Below the pieces are notes generated by a model. That model did not search any database. It was not told where the DNA came from and saw nothing but the letters and a program-made list of their open reading frames with translations. 64,000 bases of DNA, taken from Adiantum capillus-veneris (taxonomy: Eukaryota; Streptophyta; Polypodiopsida; Polypodiales; Pteridaceae). Below are positions 20,719-31,965 of this stretch, in pieces; position 1 is the first letter of the stretch; every line of letters starts with the position of its first letter. The stretch is from the NCBI GenBank assembly GCA_014529385.2, contig CM043963.1, positions 71,502,412 through 71,566,411 on the forward strand, in the 5' to 3' direction. The position numbers and the translations under genes are program-made.

Positions 20719-21283
20719 TGTTAAGTATGGAGCTTGATTTAACCCTTGTAATTTTTTGTATTAAAAATGCTCATTTGTTTTGAGGGGTTCACTATGTGTA
20801 AAACTACCATATCACGTGCGTTCAAGACATGTTTGTAAAACCCCTTATCTCTGAATTTTGTTAGGAATATAATGTACCCTTTAATTTTAAAATCTGTAAA
20901 TTTTTTTCAAATTTGAAAAAAAAATACACTTATGTATATATATTTCTGTAAGTTTCAAGAACTTTAAATATCCTTCTGCCGAACTCACGTGATACGTTAC
21001 ATTTTTATTAGGTGACCTCCCCGGGACATTTGTAAAGCCCCCGTTATGAAGAGAAGTCATCGTGCATGAAAAAAAATCACTCGTTAAAAACCAAACTTTT
21101 AACGGTCGCCAAAATATTTCTTTTTGTCGGAATACTATGGCCGAACGACGATAAAAAAGTGGTCGAATCAGTTAGCCAGTAGCCAATGGCTGGTGGCCGA
21201 ATTCAAATCGGAGTTGTCTTCTCAAAGGCGGCCACACATGGGTGCATGGGAGAATTCAACTCGGACTACACACGGCTAGCTCT
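20719..21283 (+). repeat. 3' LTR of copia element D, truncated, containing foldback element K
   Basis: Begins TGTTAAG after a purine-rich tract AAGTGAAAGCA (20708-20718). The part after element K (21080-21283) matches the E LTR (39798-40060), including the AAATCGGA, GGCGGCCACACATGGGTGCATG and GAATTCAACTCGGAC blocks. It stops at about 21283, roughly 320 bases short of the CA end seen in E, and runs into minus-strand element G. Confidence 0.75.
20777..21027. mobile_element. Foldback (MITE-like) element K, copy 1
   Basis: About 251 bp with inverted ends of roughly 40 bp; both ends share a GGTTCAC or GGTCAC word and a TATCACGTG core. It is flanked by ATTT on both sides (20773-20776 and 21028-21031). 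The same element in opposite orientation occurs at 52022-52259. No coding capacity. Its left end has decayed from GCCTCGG to GTTTTGA, consistent with CpG loss. Confidence 0.8.
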
Positions 21284-21900
21284 AATAAGAGAGGACATCT
21301 CACCCTCTTGATTTGGAAAACCAACTTCTGATACCTCTTGGAAATCTTTCGTTGAACTGGATACACCATTTGGATATAGACCATCCACTTCATTGTCCTG
21401 CTCACCTATAGTATGCACTTCATTGAATACTCCATCTAAAAGTTCGCTAGAGATTCGAAAATCCTCCGCAATTATGGAGCTTTTGTTACTTTCATCAGTT
21501 GTAGATTCACTTGCATATTTTCTACTGGTAGAGTTCAACGACTCTTCACTGTCAGAGACCGACATTTCATTGGTGGTTAATCCCATGAGTCTCCTTTGAT
21601 CCTCAAAAAATTCCATAAGTAGGGGCAACTTTATTTGGTACCAACTCCTTTGTTTTGTTGTTGAGAGGCTGCAGTAGATCCTCCATGCGGCTCCACAAAG
21701 CCCTTGCTGAGCATAATTTGCCTTTTCTTCATCTGTGTGGATCTACGACGACTCCATCTCTAGCTCCACGAGCCATATCCACGATTGGATCCTTTGCCTG
21801 GGTGCTCCGCTAAACCACCTCTCAATCCTTGAGTATGCCATTTGCAACACCTTGGCCTTTAAAACTTTAGCATAATTGGAGTTATCCTTGGAATTTTCCT
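21284..21900 (-). pseudogene. Element G, internal region A: gag-like ORF fragment
   Basis: Minus-strand frames encode a gag-like protein: W-R-I-Y-C-S-L-S, then a Q-R-S-W-Y-Q-I-K-L segment, then a Ser/Asp/Glu-rich tail. The same protein recurs at 25110-25750. It lies directly downstream of a primer site and LTR (21942-23746), the position of gag. Only the LTR-proximal part of the internal region is here; it is cut at about 21284 against the D LTR. No zinc knuckle, protease or RT is visible. Confidence 0.6.
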
Positions 21901-21941
21901 TCAAGGCTTATCTGGGAACTTTACAATGCTAAGAAACCCCG

Positions 21942-21960
21942 TTCCCTAGCAGGATCGCCA
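21942..21960 (-). promoter_or_regulatory. Primer binding site, element G copy 1
   Basis: The minus strand reads TGGCGATCCTGCTAGGGAA, close to the tRNA-Arg-type primer sites of plant gypsy elements of the Tat/Ogre group (general form TGGCGACTCYGCTGGGGA, recalled from known elements). It lies five bases inside the LTR end. The second copy at 25774-25792 is even closer (GATCCCGCTGGGGAA). Confidence 0.65.
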
Positions 21961-21965
21961 GAAGA

Positions 21966-23746
21966 TGATGGTGCTCGGGCAAACACCACCCATACACAAT
22001 CCTCACTCTCTTTGCTGTAGCTCAAATTCACACACTCGCCGGCTCTTTGAGAAGAAACCTCTTCCAAAAGAAACACTCACTCTTGAGCGCACACATATTG
22101 GAGTCTCTCTCTCCCTCCCTCTCTCTGGACACGTGCAGCCAGTCCGGAGCCACAAGCTACCATGGACGACTCACATGGGATGTAAAGGAAAAGAAGATTG
22201 AACTCGAACAATCAAGAACCACGATGGATATTGGCTACATAAAAAAACCATGGGTACAAGTAATGATGGCGGTGGTAAGCATGCCTCGTAGCCCTTCCCC
22301 TTCTTTGTTTTTGAACTATCTCAATCCCATTAGGGCTCGTCTCTTCTGCTTCTTGACTTCGGTGAGGGGTTACCCTTCCAATATTGAGCTCCCACACTTC
22401 CTCTCATGAGCGAGCTGCCTCCCCTCTTTACCTCTTGGCTGCTTGACCACCCCTTGAGACAACGCCTCCTCCTTCTCCCTTGGACGCCCCTTTGATGTCT
22501 CCCCTTGTCTCTACCGCGAGTGCGCCTTTGAAGGCTCTCTATTGAGCTCATCTCTGATCTTCCTCGCTCTCTCTCAGTCTGCTGACCTTGGATTCCCCCC
22601 TTTCACCTGCAGCTCGTATCCCTCTCTTTGCCTGCCCCTCTCCCAAGCTTTCAACGCTCTCTCTCTCTCTCTCTCTCCTCTCTCTCACTCTCAATCTTAC
22701 AAACTGCTGCCTCTCGGTCCCGTCTACATGGCCCCTGTAGCGTCTCCCAATTGAGCTCCTCCTCTTAAACTGGTCTTGCTCTGAAAGGCGCTCACGATGA
22801 GCTTTCCCTCTCTCTCTGATTTTGGCCTCACAATGCAACATGGCAGCCCGTTTCCCTCCTGTAGCTCTGATCTCTTCCACCTCTCTTGGTGCCTCGCTCT
22901 TAATCATCACCCCTTGCAGGTCTTCACCTCGTGGAGCTCCGCTTATGTATTGCCTCCGACACCTCTCAAGCCCTTGGCGGCGCCCAGCTCCTGCAGCGTG
23001 CTCCCTTCTCGTTTGCTAGTTCCAAACCGAGTATGATTCTGCGTGGTGCTTCCCCCTTTTATAGGCTTCTGCAAGTGGGAGGCTCCCCGAATGGCCTCCA
23101 TGCTCAGCACGGCGCCGCCCTTCCTCTCTTACACCCACACACGCGCGTGCAAGCCCGACTTTGTAAAAAAATATTTTTTTAAAGCCATTAAGAAAAAAAG
23201 CCCCAACCAAGGGTGGTGGGCTCCCACCAAGAATCCTTTGCCCTCTTCCATTTGAATGGCCTCCTCCTAATTTCTTTGCCGAGAGTCACTTTGAGAGCCT
23301 GGCCGCCTCTGCACCTTTACTAGGCCTCACACTGAATGCATTTTTGGCACTTGGCCTTCTTTCCTTGCGTGCCATTAACCTTTCTGGTCCGTGGTAGTCT
23401 CGACTCGAGCCGTTGCCTTAGTCAATAGGCTATGCACTATGCATAAGAAGCACAGAGAGAATCCTTGAGGTGGGTGTAGAGCCGTGCGAGAAGGTGAGCA
23501 TTGGATCGCCATCGTCATTCATCAAGATGCTTGAATTTGAGCTTCAAAGAGTGCTAATCCTGAGAGCAGACCTGTCCTAATGAACTCCTCTTTTGAAGCT
23601 TGCACTCAGACCGGTCCTAATGAACTCCTCTTTTGAAGCGTGCACTCAGATACGCTTCAATACTTGCATGAGATTCACGGAAAGTGATCAATATAGAGCT
23701 ATTTGGCTTTTAGATGCATTGGCCGAGGAAAATCTACCATCCATCA
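21966..23746 (-). repeat. LTR1 of element G (about 1.78 kb)
   Basis: Bounded by TGATGG (21966) and CCATCA (23741-23746), a perfect 6-bp inverted pair. A minus-strand purine-rich tract, AGAGGGTTGGGTAAAGA, lies directly outside the right end, and the primer site lies outside the left end. The body recurs at 25798-26797 and continues at 37972-38460. It contains Pro/Ser-coding-like pyrimidine-rich stretches and CT runs but no gene. Confidence 0.8.
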
Positions 23747-25074
23747 TCTTTACCCAACCCTCTAGTTGAGCATTCATGCTCAACAATAGCAAAACCTAGG
23801 CAACAAAATTTGGTAGCAACACAAGCCCCACGATGGACTATATCAAAGCCAAAACCATGAACAGGAGATATATACAAACCGCCATATCACATTCCATCAT
23901 GGAGGGCCGCCTGGATCAAAGGGAAAGCTCCAAACTTCCCAACTTGAAGACTGGCTTCCATCTGGATCCCAAACAAATTGAGCATTCTCTTCAAGCTTGT
24001 ACCTTTAACATGAAGATCTGGAACCAAAATACAAGGGGATAGACAAGGTGTGCATGCCTTAGAACGGGTCCGTGGGCCCACATAAGCCAAACAGCACTCC
24101 AAAGCTTGGGAAACTCTTGTCACACCATCATGATCAGGAGCGGTACCTTTCAAAAGGTACTGAAAAGCATGCATCCCCACAGAGAGGCATACGAATCCCT
24201 TAAGGATATCAGAGGCATCCGCATAAGCCAACAGCTCCCTTGGAACATCTGTGACCAACTCAAGAGGAACTCCCTCATCAAGCAAACGATCTAGATCCTC
24301 ATAAGTAACTTCTTCAAGCATACTAGTATCAAAGGGAGAAGAAGGAGGTACATAATCACCCTCTTCTGATAAGAGACTGTCAAAAAAACTAATATCATCA
24401 CCTTCAAAAGCACAATCACTTTGAGAGTGCATATCTTGCTCGAGAGAGACCTCCTCCCGATTGACCTCCTCTGCCTCCCAAGTGCCCAAAGTAGTATCAT
24501 TTAACACTTGTTGCTGCATCTCTTGCCTCTCTGGCTCCTACACATGAGACATGCTTCTCATAGCCTCGATCCTTTGAAGAGCCTTGTCGACATAAACCTG
24601 CTGGGAGGGATACATCAAAACATTCGGTTCATCAAAATCCCATTCCTCATCCAAAGACTTGCTATTCGGCGTATCCAAAGCCTCTAATATGGCAAAAGGA
24701 CCAACCAAGCCCTCATTTGCAGACTCATGTGCAAACACTTCTTCCTCTTCAACAGAGACTGCATCTGCTACAGCCTCAAGCTCTATTACCACTTGTTCGT
24801 CGTTAGTGGATAAATGCCCAACCCCTTGCTCTGGCAGAGCTTCTACCACCTGGCAAGCCAATCTCTCCTCCTCTGATTGCACTGGCTCAACCACCACATC
24901 ATCAGCTAAGGAATAAAAGAATTCATCCCATACCTTTTTAGACTCCAAGTCGGCATCATTATTACGTAGAGGGAAAATCTTATTGTCCTTGACACATGAT
25001 GACCCGCACTCCAAGGCTGCATCTCCATCAGTTCCCACAAAGTCTGCTACAGGAGATAGCTCTCCCACGGCCAC
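23747..25074 (-). pseudogene. Element G: unidentified acidic ORF, about 395 codons
   Basis: Two minus-strand frames (25074-24538 and 24519-23887) are in the same register and separated by a single stop, so they form one ORF. The protein is strongly acidic: V-E-E-E-E-V-F-A-H-E near residue 110, D-E-E-W-D-F-D-E-P near residue 145, S-L-L-S-E-E-G-D-Y and Y-E-D-L-D-R-L-L-D-E-G later. I see no protease, RT, RNase H or integrase motif. The same protein is recognisable at 38600-39746. It lies between gag and the polypurine tract, where pol should be, so G looks non-autonomous. Confidence 0.6.
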
Positions 25075-25109
25075 ACACCGGCTCTGGAACTAGATGCACC
25101 TCCCCGTGA

Positions 25110-25750
25110 TGTTGATCATAGCAAGGCTGCCCACCCTCTTGTTTTGGAAAACGAGCTTCTGATACCTCCTAGAAATCTTCCGTTGAACTGGATACACCAT
25201 TTGGATATAGACCATCCACTTCATTGTCCTGCTCACCTATAGTATGCACTTCATTGAATACTCCATCTTAAAGTTCGCTAGAGATCCCAAAATCCTCCGC
25301 AATTATGGAGCTTTTGTCACTTTGATCAGCCATAGATTCACTTGCATATTTGCTACTGGTAGAGTTCGACGACTCTTCAATGTCAAAGACCGATGCTTCA
25401 TTGGTGGTTAATCCCATGAGCCTCCTTTGATCCTCACAAAATGCCCTAAGTAGGCCCAACTTTATTTGGTACCAACTCCTTTGTTCTGTTGCTGAGAGGC
25501 TACAGTAGATCCTCCATGCGGCTCCACAAAGCCCTTGCCAAGCATAATTTACCTTTTTTTTGTCTGTGTGGATCTGCAACTCCTCCATCTCTAGCTCCAC
25601 AAGCCATATCCACGGTCGGATCCTCTGCCCGGGTTCTTAGCCAAACCACCTCTCAATCCTTGAGTACGCCATTTGCAACACCTTGGCCTTTAAAACTTTA
25701 GCACGATTGGAGTTATCCTTGGAATTGCCCTTCAAGGCTTATCTGGGAAC
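25110..25750 (-). pseudogene. Element G, internal region B: gag-like ORF
   Basis: Starts after the second primer site. The frame at 25600-25268 encodes M-E-E-L-Q-I-H-T-D-K-K-K, then W-Q-G-L-C-G-A-A-W-R-I-Y and an acidic Ser-rich tail; it is the counterpart of 21284-21900 and stays open for longer. One stop near 25268 separates it from the downstream frame. Interpreted as gag by position; no capsid motif can be pointed to. Confidence 0.55.
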
Positions 25751-25773
25751 TTTACAATGCTTAAAAATACCCA

Positions 25774-25792
25774 TTCCCCAGCGGGATCACTA
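25774..25792 (-). promoter_or_regulatory. Primer binding site, element G copy 2
   Basis: Counterpart of 21942-21960 beside LTR2. The minus strand shows GATCCCGCTGGGGAA. Confidence 0.65.
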
Positions 25793-25797
25793 GAAGA

Positions 25798-26261
25798 TGA
25801 TGGTGCTCAGGCAAACACCACCCCAACACAATCCTCACTCTCTTTCCCGTAGCTCAAATGCACACATTGGCCGATTCTTTGAGATGAAACCCCTCTAGAA
25901 AACATGCCTCGTAGCCCTTCCACTTCTTTGTTTTTGAACTATCTCAATCCCATTGGGGCTCGTCTCTTCTGCTTCTTGACCTTGGTGAGGGGTTACCCTT
26001 CCAATATTGAGTTCCCACACTTCCTCTCATGAGCGAGCTGCCTCCCCTCTTTACTTCTTGGCGGCTTCACCACCCCTTGAGACAGTGCCCCCTCCTTCTC
26101 CCTTGGACACCCCTTTGAGGGCTCCCTACTGAGCTTGTCTCTAATATCCCTCGCTCTCTCTGAGCCTGTCCTTGAGAGCCTCCTGCTGAGCTCGTCAGAT
26201 GGATTCCCCCCTTCCGCCTGCAGCTCATATCCCTCTCTTTGGCTGCCCCTCTCCTCGGCTT

Positions 26262-26299
<38 letters not shown>

Positions 26300-26797
26300 C
26301 TTACGAACTGCGGCCTCTCGGCCCCCTCTACATGGCCCCTGCTGCGTCTCCCAACTGAGCTCCTCCTCCTAAAATGGTCTTACTCGGTGTAGCTCTCTGA
26401 AAGGCGCTCACGATGAGCTTTCCCTCATTCTCTAATTTTGGCCTCAGGATGCAACATGGCAGCCCGTTTCCCTCCTGTAGCTCTGATCTCTTTCACCTCT
26501 CTTGGCACCTCGCTCTTAATCATCACCCCTTGTAGGTCTTGAACTCGTGGAGCTCGTCTCACGCCCTTGGTGGTGCTCAGCGTGCTCCCTTCTTGTTCGC
26601 TAGCTCCAGCCTGAGTACAATTCTGCTTGGTGCTTCCTCCTTTTATAGGCTTCTGCAAGTGGGAGCCTTCCGAATGGCTTCCATGGTCAGCACGGCGCCG
26701 CCCTTCCTCTCTTACACCCACACACGGGCTCTCCCTGCTGGTGGCGGCCCGCGTGCAAACCCATTTCCTCTGTAGACTTTGTTAAAAATTATTTTTG
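25798..26797 (-). repeat. LTR2 of element G, first part
   Basis: Starts TGATGGTGCTC like LTR1 and follows it, with small indels, to about 26797. There it stops at the point matching about 23185 in LTR1. The remaining LTR resumes at 37972, so LTR2 is split by 11.2 kb of inserted DNA. Confidence 0.8.
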
Positions 26798-27050
26798 GCC
26801 TGCCCCAAAGGGGGGAGGCTTTAGTGATGGTTTCCCTTTTTGCTAATGAAAAAGAGAAGATTAATTTTTAAAAAATATGCAGGCCAAAAAGAGGTTGAAA
26901 AATAAAACAATTTTTCATTGGTTGGAACAGATGAAAGATACTTGTTACGAGCACAAGTAAATATATTCGCATCCACGTTAAATCATGAAAAGGTGACTTA
27001 TAAAATATGTATGATTAATTGACTAGGTATGGGAGGTCGGGGCCCAATTA

Positions 27051-27052
<2 letters not shown>

Positions 27053-27109
<57 letters not shown>
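27053..27109. repeat. (CT)n microsatellite
   Basis: 57 bases of uninterrupted CT. Confidence 0.95.
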
Positions 27110-27111
<2 letters not shown>

Positions 27112-27219
27112 CGTAGACAAATCTCAATCTTTCTTGCTGACGTGTGAACAGACTGCATGCCGCGATAGCACGCTTTCAAACCCCCTGCAATGTGAGGTGG
27201 ATCTGATCGGGAGCACACA

Positions 27220-27222
<3 letters not shown>

Positions 27223-27284
<62 letters not shown>
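27223..27284. repeat. (CT)n microsatellite
   Basis: 62 bases of CT, only 113 bases after the previous array. Confidence 0.95.
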
Positions 27285-27287
<3 letters not shown>

Positions 27288-27474
27288 CATCAGTAGCGTA
27301 GTGCTTGAAGGTCATCTGCACAGGTCTTGGCTTTTGCTGCTCCATCGACTTGAAAATGCCCACACGTGCTTGCACTGAATGTGCACGGGTTTTATTAGAG
27401 CAGTTGGTATTGGCAATGTAATATTTTTGGCCTATTAATTATTATATCTCACGATCATCATTTGTTCGTGTTCA

Positions 27475-27478
<4 letters not shown>

Positions 27479-27523
<45 letters not shown>
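27479..27523. repeat. (CT)n microsatellite
   Basis: 45 bases of CT; third array within 480 bases. Confidence 0.95.
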
Positions 27524-27528
<5 letters not shown>

Positions 27529-30205
27529 CGTGAACCCTAGGAACTTGGAAGTTCTGTGTGCATGCAAGGGGGCGGAACGGGCGAGGGGACATATCTTACA
27601 ATGCAATACGAGATAGAGAGAGTGAGAGAGAGATGGCCGACTTTGTTGAGTTAGGCTTGACAAAAACAAAAGAGAAGAGCTGGACGTGTCTAGCTCCTGA
27701 AGAGCTGATCCATCCTCGTCTTTCACATAATGGTTCTCATCATCAATGTAATCGCTATTTCCTGGTCACCTTCTTTGAGTTGAGAAAGCCCATGGAGTAC
27801 TAAGAGGAATTAGTCTTCATGGAAAAGCTGAGCTTTGCCTATCAGCAAGAGGGGCGAACGATGACGATGAGTTTGGAGAACTGGTGTTTAAGATTCTGGG
27901 AAGTTGATCCGTCATAGTTGATCAAGGGGAGAGTGGGAGAGCACAAGGGAATGATGAAATACTTGTACGAGCATAGTAGAGGGATGGGCCATGTGTAGAA
28001 AGCAAGCACTGAGCGAACGACACTAAATTGCAAAGGCTGGAGGCAACCATGAACATATTTAGCTTTGGGCGGATCCTCTCTCGAGGTTGGAGTTGAAAGA
28101 GGTGAAGTTGCCCTGAGAATGTCATGTGGGGCATGTGAGGTGGGTTGCGGTCATCTATTTTGGAGAGTTGCCGAGAAAGGACCCGGAGATTTTGGTGAAG
28201 GCAACCATAATGCTAGCGCAAACAGGACCAACAATAGTGATATTAATCATGAGGTGAAGCCTGTGTGGCAGAGTTTGGTGGATGGTGAATTACTTTACAA
28301 GTCGATTGTTGACAACCTCGTTGGCTACTGGTGAGAACTTTAGTGTTGCATTGCGACAAGATGATTATAACACGCGCAACGCAGAATTTTCTTTTAGGAT
28401 GCCACTGATCTCATAGCTAGCCCTACAAGATGGTATGGTCGGACACCCTTAGGTAGTGCGAATTTACTCTACGTATCTCTTATTGGGTAAGGTAAGCTTA
28501 ACGGTGAGACTTGAGTGTATCTGTCTCATCCTAGCCATCCCACAATGCTTTTATGTAGATGGATAAGATTTCTTCTAGAGGTTCAGTAATGTTCAAGCTT
28601 TGATTCCCTATGGCAACCTTAATCTTCACTATAAACTTCTACATGTTGCACTCGACCACGCTCACGATCATGCACCATTGTCTCATATACTTATATGTTG
28701 TCCTGCAAGATTGGGCAGAGATTCCAGACGTCTCTTTTGTATGCTCTCTCTCACAAAACGGAGGTTTTATCTGAAGTTGCCTCACTTCACGCCTCATATC
28801 CCTCCCTCTTGACAAACGCCTGTCTTCCCACTCTTGCCGTACTGCAAATCTTCCCTCCGGCTCATGACATCTTGGAGCCTTGCCTTGCTGTGCTCAACTT
28901 AGAGAGCAACTAGACGTCAAGCTATGCACGTTAATCCTCTCCATCCTTGCATGAGATTGAGAAAAGGCTCACCTTCTTGCTTTTCTTGCGTGCATTATCA
29001 TGCAATTTGGCATCATAAAAAAACACACAAGGTTGCAGGCTCGCTGTGTAGGGTGGACAAGCTGGCAAACTAGGGCCGACATGACTTAGAAAATGGATGT
29101 GGACAGTTGCTTGCTGCCAGTGGGCGAACACCCGAGCGGCTGCCCAATGTGGCTGACGCAGTCAGTTGGTGCTACTCGAGGCACTGATAATGCCATTATG
29201 CCACTTCCACTCTTTCGTTCTTAGATAGGAGCACAACTTTCATTTTTGAAGTTAATACCTTGCTGGTACTTCTCATCCATGAAGGTATCACCTTTCAACA
29301 TAGAACTTGGAGCTTAGTTCTCCTGGTCCTGAAAAGGCTTCATTTCTCGTCCATTAAATCTCTACATTTTACGCACTTCCAGTGTTCGGGAAAAATCATT
29401 TTTTCAAACATACAAAATTTCTTTTCTTGATTTGTCAAGAGGAAATTTCACTATTTTTGTCTATTTTTGTCAAGAGGGTTTTTACACTATTTTTGTCTAT
29501 TTTGGGGCAGAATTTCTCCTTTCCCCCTTGCCCTCAACCAACATTTTTAAAATTGAAAACGTCACGACATTAAGCTAAGACATGAACATTGGGCACTTCT
29601 TACACAACATATTTTGAGATGATGAAACTGTTTTATCTACTTGAGCACTTGTGGTAGAGAGTGACCTTATTTCTCCAAGGAGCTTGCAATCAATGCCATT
29701 CCAATTCTTCTAATGATGATGACACGTATGCATCTTCAACTTTCCCATAGCAAGTTGTGAAACATTATCATCCTTTGAAACTATTGAAATTGACAATCCC
29801 CTCTCTTCAAAAGGCTCACTCACAAGTTCACACAATGGTGAGATCAAAATATCGTCCACGAGATGATCTGCCATCATCCTCTGACAAGAACAAGGAACCC
29901 CAAGTATTAAAGTTCTCCTTCCTTGGCTATGGTGTAGAGAAGGGCAGAAAACTTACCTTCATCAACTTGTCCATACTTGCATTAAATTTCATGGCGGGAC
30001 AGTTCCTTCAAGAGATTATCAATCCTCCTTAAGTTGCAAAAGGAAGAAATTCATGACTCTTCTATGACTGATGCAAGATATGTAAAACATGTAAATCGTA
30101 AGAAGGTTGCATCCTAGCACTATGTTGCAACGTCCATAGCCAATCTTCATGTAGTTACTAGTCACTTGCACTAGAATAGCTAGTCATATCAACTTTGTGC
30201 ATTGC

Positions 30206-30345
30206 CACTACAAGAGGCTATTCATATTAGCGACGCTCACACAACGACGCTCAAAAAAAAAATTCCCGGCGTCGCTATGAGCGTTGCAAATTTACAAAGA
30301 AATTTGCGACGCTCATAGCGACGCCGGCTGGGCTAAAAAAATAAC
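30206..30345. repeat. H left terminal and subterminal repeats
   Basis: After the 12-bp terminal repeat come at least five GCGACGCTC or inverted GAGCGTTGC/GGCGTCGCT words up to 30330, in both orientations. Confidence 0.85.
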
Positions 30346-30420
30346 CGAGCGCGCCCAAAAACTCAGATCTCAGATCTGAGTTTTTCGACGCCCTCAAGCA
30401 AGGAGCAGGTAATGCTCTTC

Positions 30421-30422
<2 letters not shown>

Positions 30423-30462
<40 letters not shown>

Positions 30463-30467
30463 CTTCT

Positions 30468-30511
<44 letters not shown>

Positions 30512-30573
30512 AGAGGAAGGAGAGCCAGGTATGCTCCTTCCCTCTCCTCATTCTCATGTTCCCTTCCCCTCTT

Positions 30574-30606
<33 letters not shown>

Positions 30607-30625
30607 TACACACACACATAGTGTT

Positions 30626-30685
<60 letters not shown>

Positions 30686-30690
30686 AACAT
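30423..30690. repeat. Cluster of CT, CA and GA microsatellites in H
   Basis: (CT)n at about 30423-30457, (CA)n at about 30469-30507 and (GA)n at about 30629-30681, followed by a minisatellite-like run (30730-30910) in which a word close to CACACATTGAGAGAGGAAAAG recurs four times. Confidence 0.9.
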
Positions 30691-30966
30691 AAACAAAAAC
30701 GCACACACACATACATAAACAAAGAATGCACACACACATTGAGAGAGGAAAAGAGAGAGAGAGCATGCATAAACAAAAAACGCACGCATTGAGAGAGGAA
30801 AAGAGAGAGAGAACATGCATAAACAAAAAACGCACACATTGAGAGAGGAAAAGAGAGAGAAAACATGCATACGATCCAAAAAAATGCACACACATTGAGA
30901 GAGAAAGAGAGAGAAACTAATTTAACGTCGTAGGAAACTAATTAAAATTAAAAGACCTAAAGATCT

Positions 30967-31060
30967 AGCCGACGAGGAGTTGAACTCAAGACCTATTATT
31001 CAAGAGGGAAATGCATAATCAATCTATCATACTTGGCATGGGTGATAGAAAGGTTATACC
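30967..31060 (-). repeat. Possible tRNA-derived (SINE-like) remnant in H
   Basis: On the minus strand the segment ends with GAGTTCAACTCC, a good match to the RNA polymerase III B box, set in a T-arm-like context. About 45 bases upstream lies a loose A-box-like stretch. It does not fold into a proper tRNA by eye. Confidence 0.3.
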
Positions 31061-31109
31061 ATTTATCTCTTTTTATTGGCACACACATCCACACACGCGC
31101 ACACACACA

Positions 31110-31205
31110 AGAAGAAGAGAGTTATAACGTCGTAGGAAACTATCCTAAAAGACGTTAAAGATTAGGTTAGATGTAGACTTACGTTAAATTAGATTTAGGT
31201 TTATT
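31110..31205 (+). repeat. Direct repeat flanking captured fragment, left copy
   Basis: About 96 bp, beginning AGAAGAAGAGAGTT and running through TAACGTCGTAGGAAACTATC and AAAGACGTTAAAGATTAGG. It matches 31869-31965 nearly base for base. CA-rich sequence precedes both copies. Confidence 0.9.
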
Positions 31206-31299
31206 TAAGTTAAATTAAACTAGATTTAGGTTTATTTTTAACTAGATTTACGTTTATTTACGCTAGATTTAAATTTACGTTATATTAGATTAGATTTAG

Positions 31300-31670
31300 G
31301 TCTCCATAGACTGCGATGCCTGCATGAAGCGGGTGAAGAAAGCCCTCAATGGAATATAGGGTATTGCTGCCTTCACTCATGGTGGGCTCCGTCGATCCAA
31401 AAGTACTGGTGAAATGTCTTCAGAAGATAGGGAAGAAGGTGGATCTTCAGGGCGGCAAGAGTCACTACATCTCCGACACAATGACCATCTAGACAACCTC
31501 TAGTCATTCAACAGCAACTTCAAAGTTAGTAACAAGAGCAAGAACAATCTAAAGGGCCAATTGCTGTCGTCACATGTGGATGGAGATGAGGCAGCGTCAC
31601 CGCCGGAAGTTAACTCTCACATCTTTAGTGATGAGAATGCCAACTCTTGCCGAGTTATGTGAAAAATTAT
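31300..31670 (+). pseudogene. Captured HMA (heavy-metal-associated) domain gene fragment inside H
   Basis: One frame reads D-C-D-A-C-M-K-R-V-K-K-A-L-N-G-I (31307-31360), the metal-binding C-x2-C and first helix of an HMA domain. After a stop and a frame change, the sequence continues as G-S-V-D-P-K-V-L-V-K-C-L-Q-K-I-G-K-K-V-D (about 31391-31450), the last strand and helix of the same domain. This pattern is typical of plant HIPP/ATX1-like metallochaperones, small cytosolic or membrane-anchored proteins that bind metal ions. The tail to 31670 is Asn/Ser-rich, as in HIPPs. It has no role in CACTA transposition, so it looks like host sequence picked up by the element and since decayed. Confidence 0.7.
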
Positions 31671-31793
31671 GTGTTAAATCAGTTTTAAGGTTCTTATAAT
31701 CCCTGTTAGTTTAGTTCTTTGTTTTTAATATAACATAATTTACGTTAGATTTAGATTTATGTTATATTAGATTAGACTTAGGTTTATTTAGGT

Positions 31794-31798
<5 letters not shown>

Positions 31799-31870
<72 letters not shown>
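31799..31870. repeat. (CA)n microsatellite in H
   Basis: 72 bases of uninterrupted CA immediately before the right direct repeat. Confidence 0.95.
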
Positions 31871-31871
<1 letters not shown>

Positions 31872-31965
31872 GAAGAAGAGAGTTTTAACGTCGTAGGAAA
31901 CTATCCCAAAAGACGTTAAAGATTAGGTTAGATGTAGACTTACGTTAAATTAGATTTAGGTTTAT
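31869..31965 (+). repeat. Direct repeat flanking captured fragment, right copy
   Basis: Second copy of 31110-31205 with very few differences. The HMA fragment lies between the two. Confidence 0.9.

Larger units (their letters stand above)
26798..30202. other. Unidentified insert in LTR2 (left part)
   Basis: This stretch and 37854-37971 are absent from LTR1, so they came in as one insert, later hit by CACTA element H. It contains three CT arrays and several short frames without motifs: an ATG frame at 27633-27803, a Gly-rich frame at 28065-28334 and a frame at 29757-30032. I cannot name the insert. Its outer edges contain GGCCTGCCC and the inverted GGGCAGGCC, but without a matching target duplication. 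Confidence 0.5.

Noticed and set aside
22548..22910. ORFs in the G LTR on both strands
   Set aside because: Overlapping frames in pyrimidine-rich LTR sequence; they are not kept open in LTR2.
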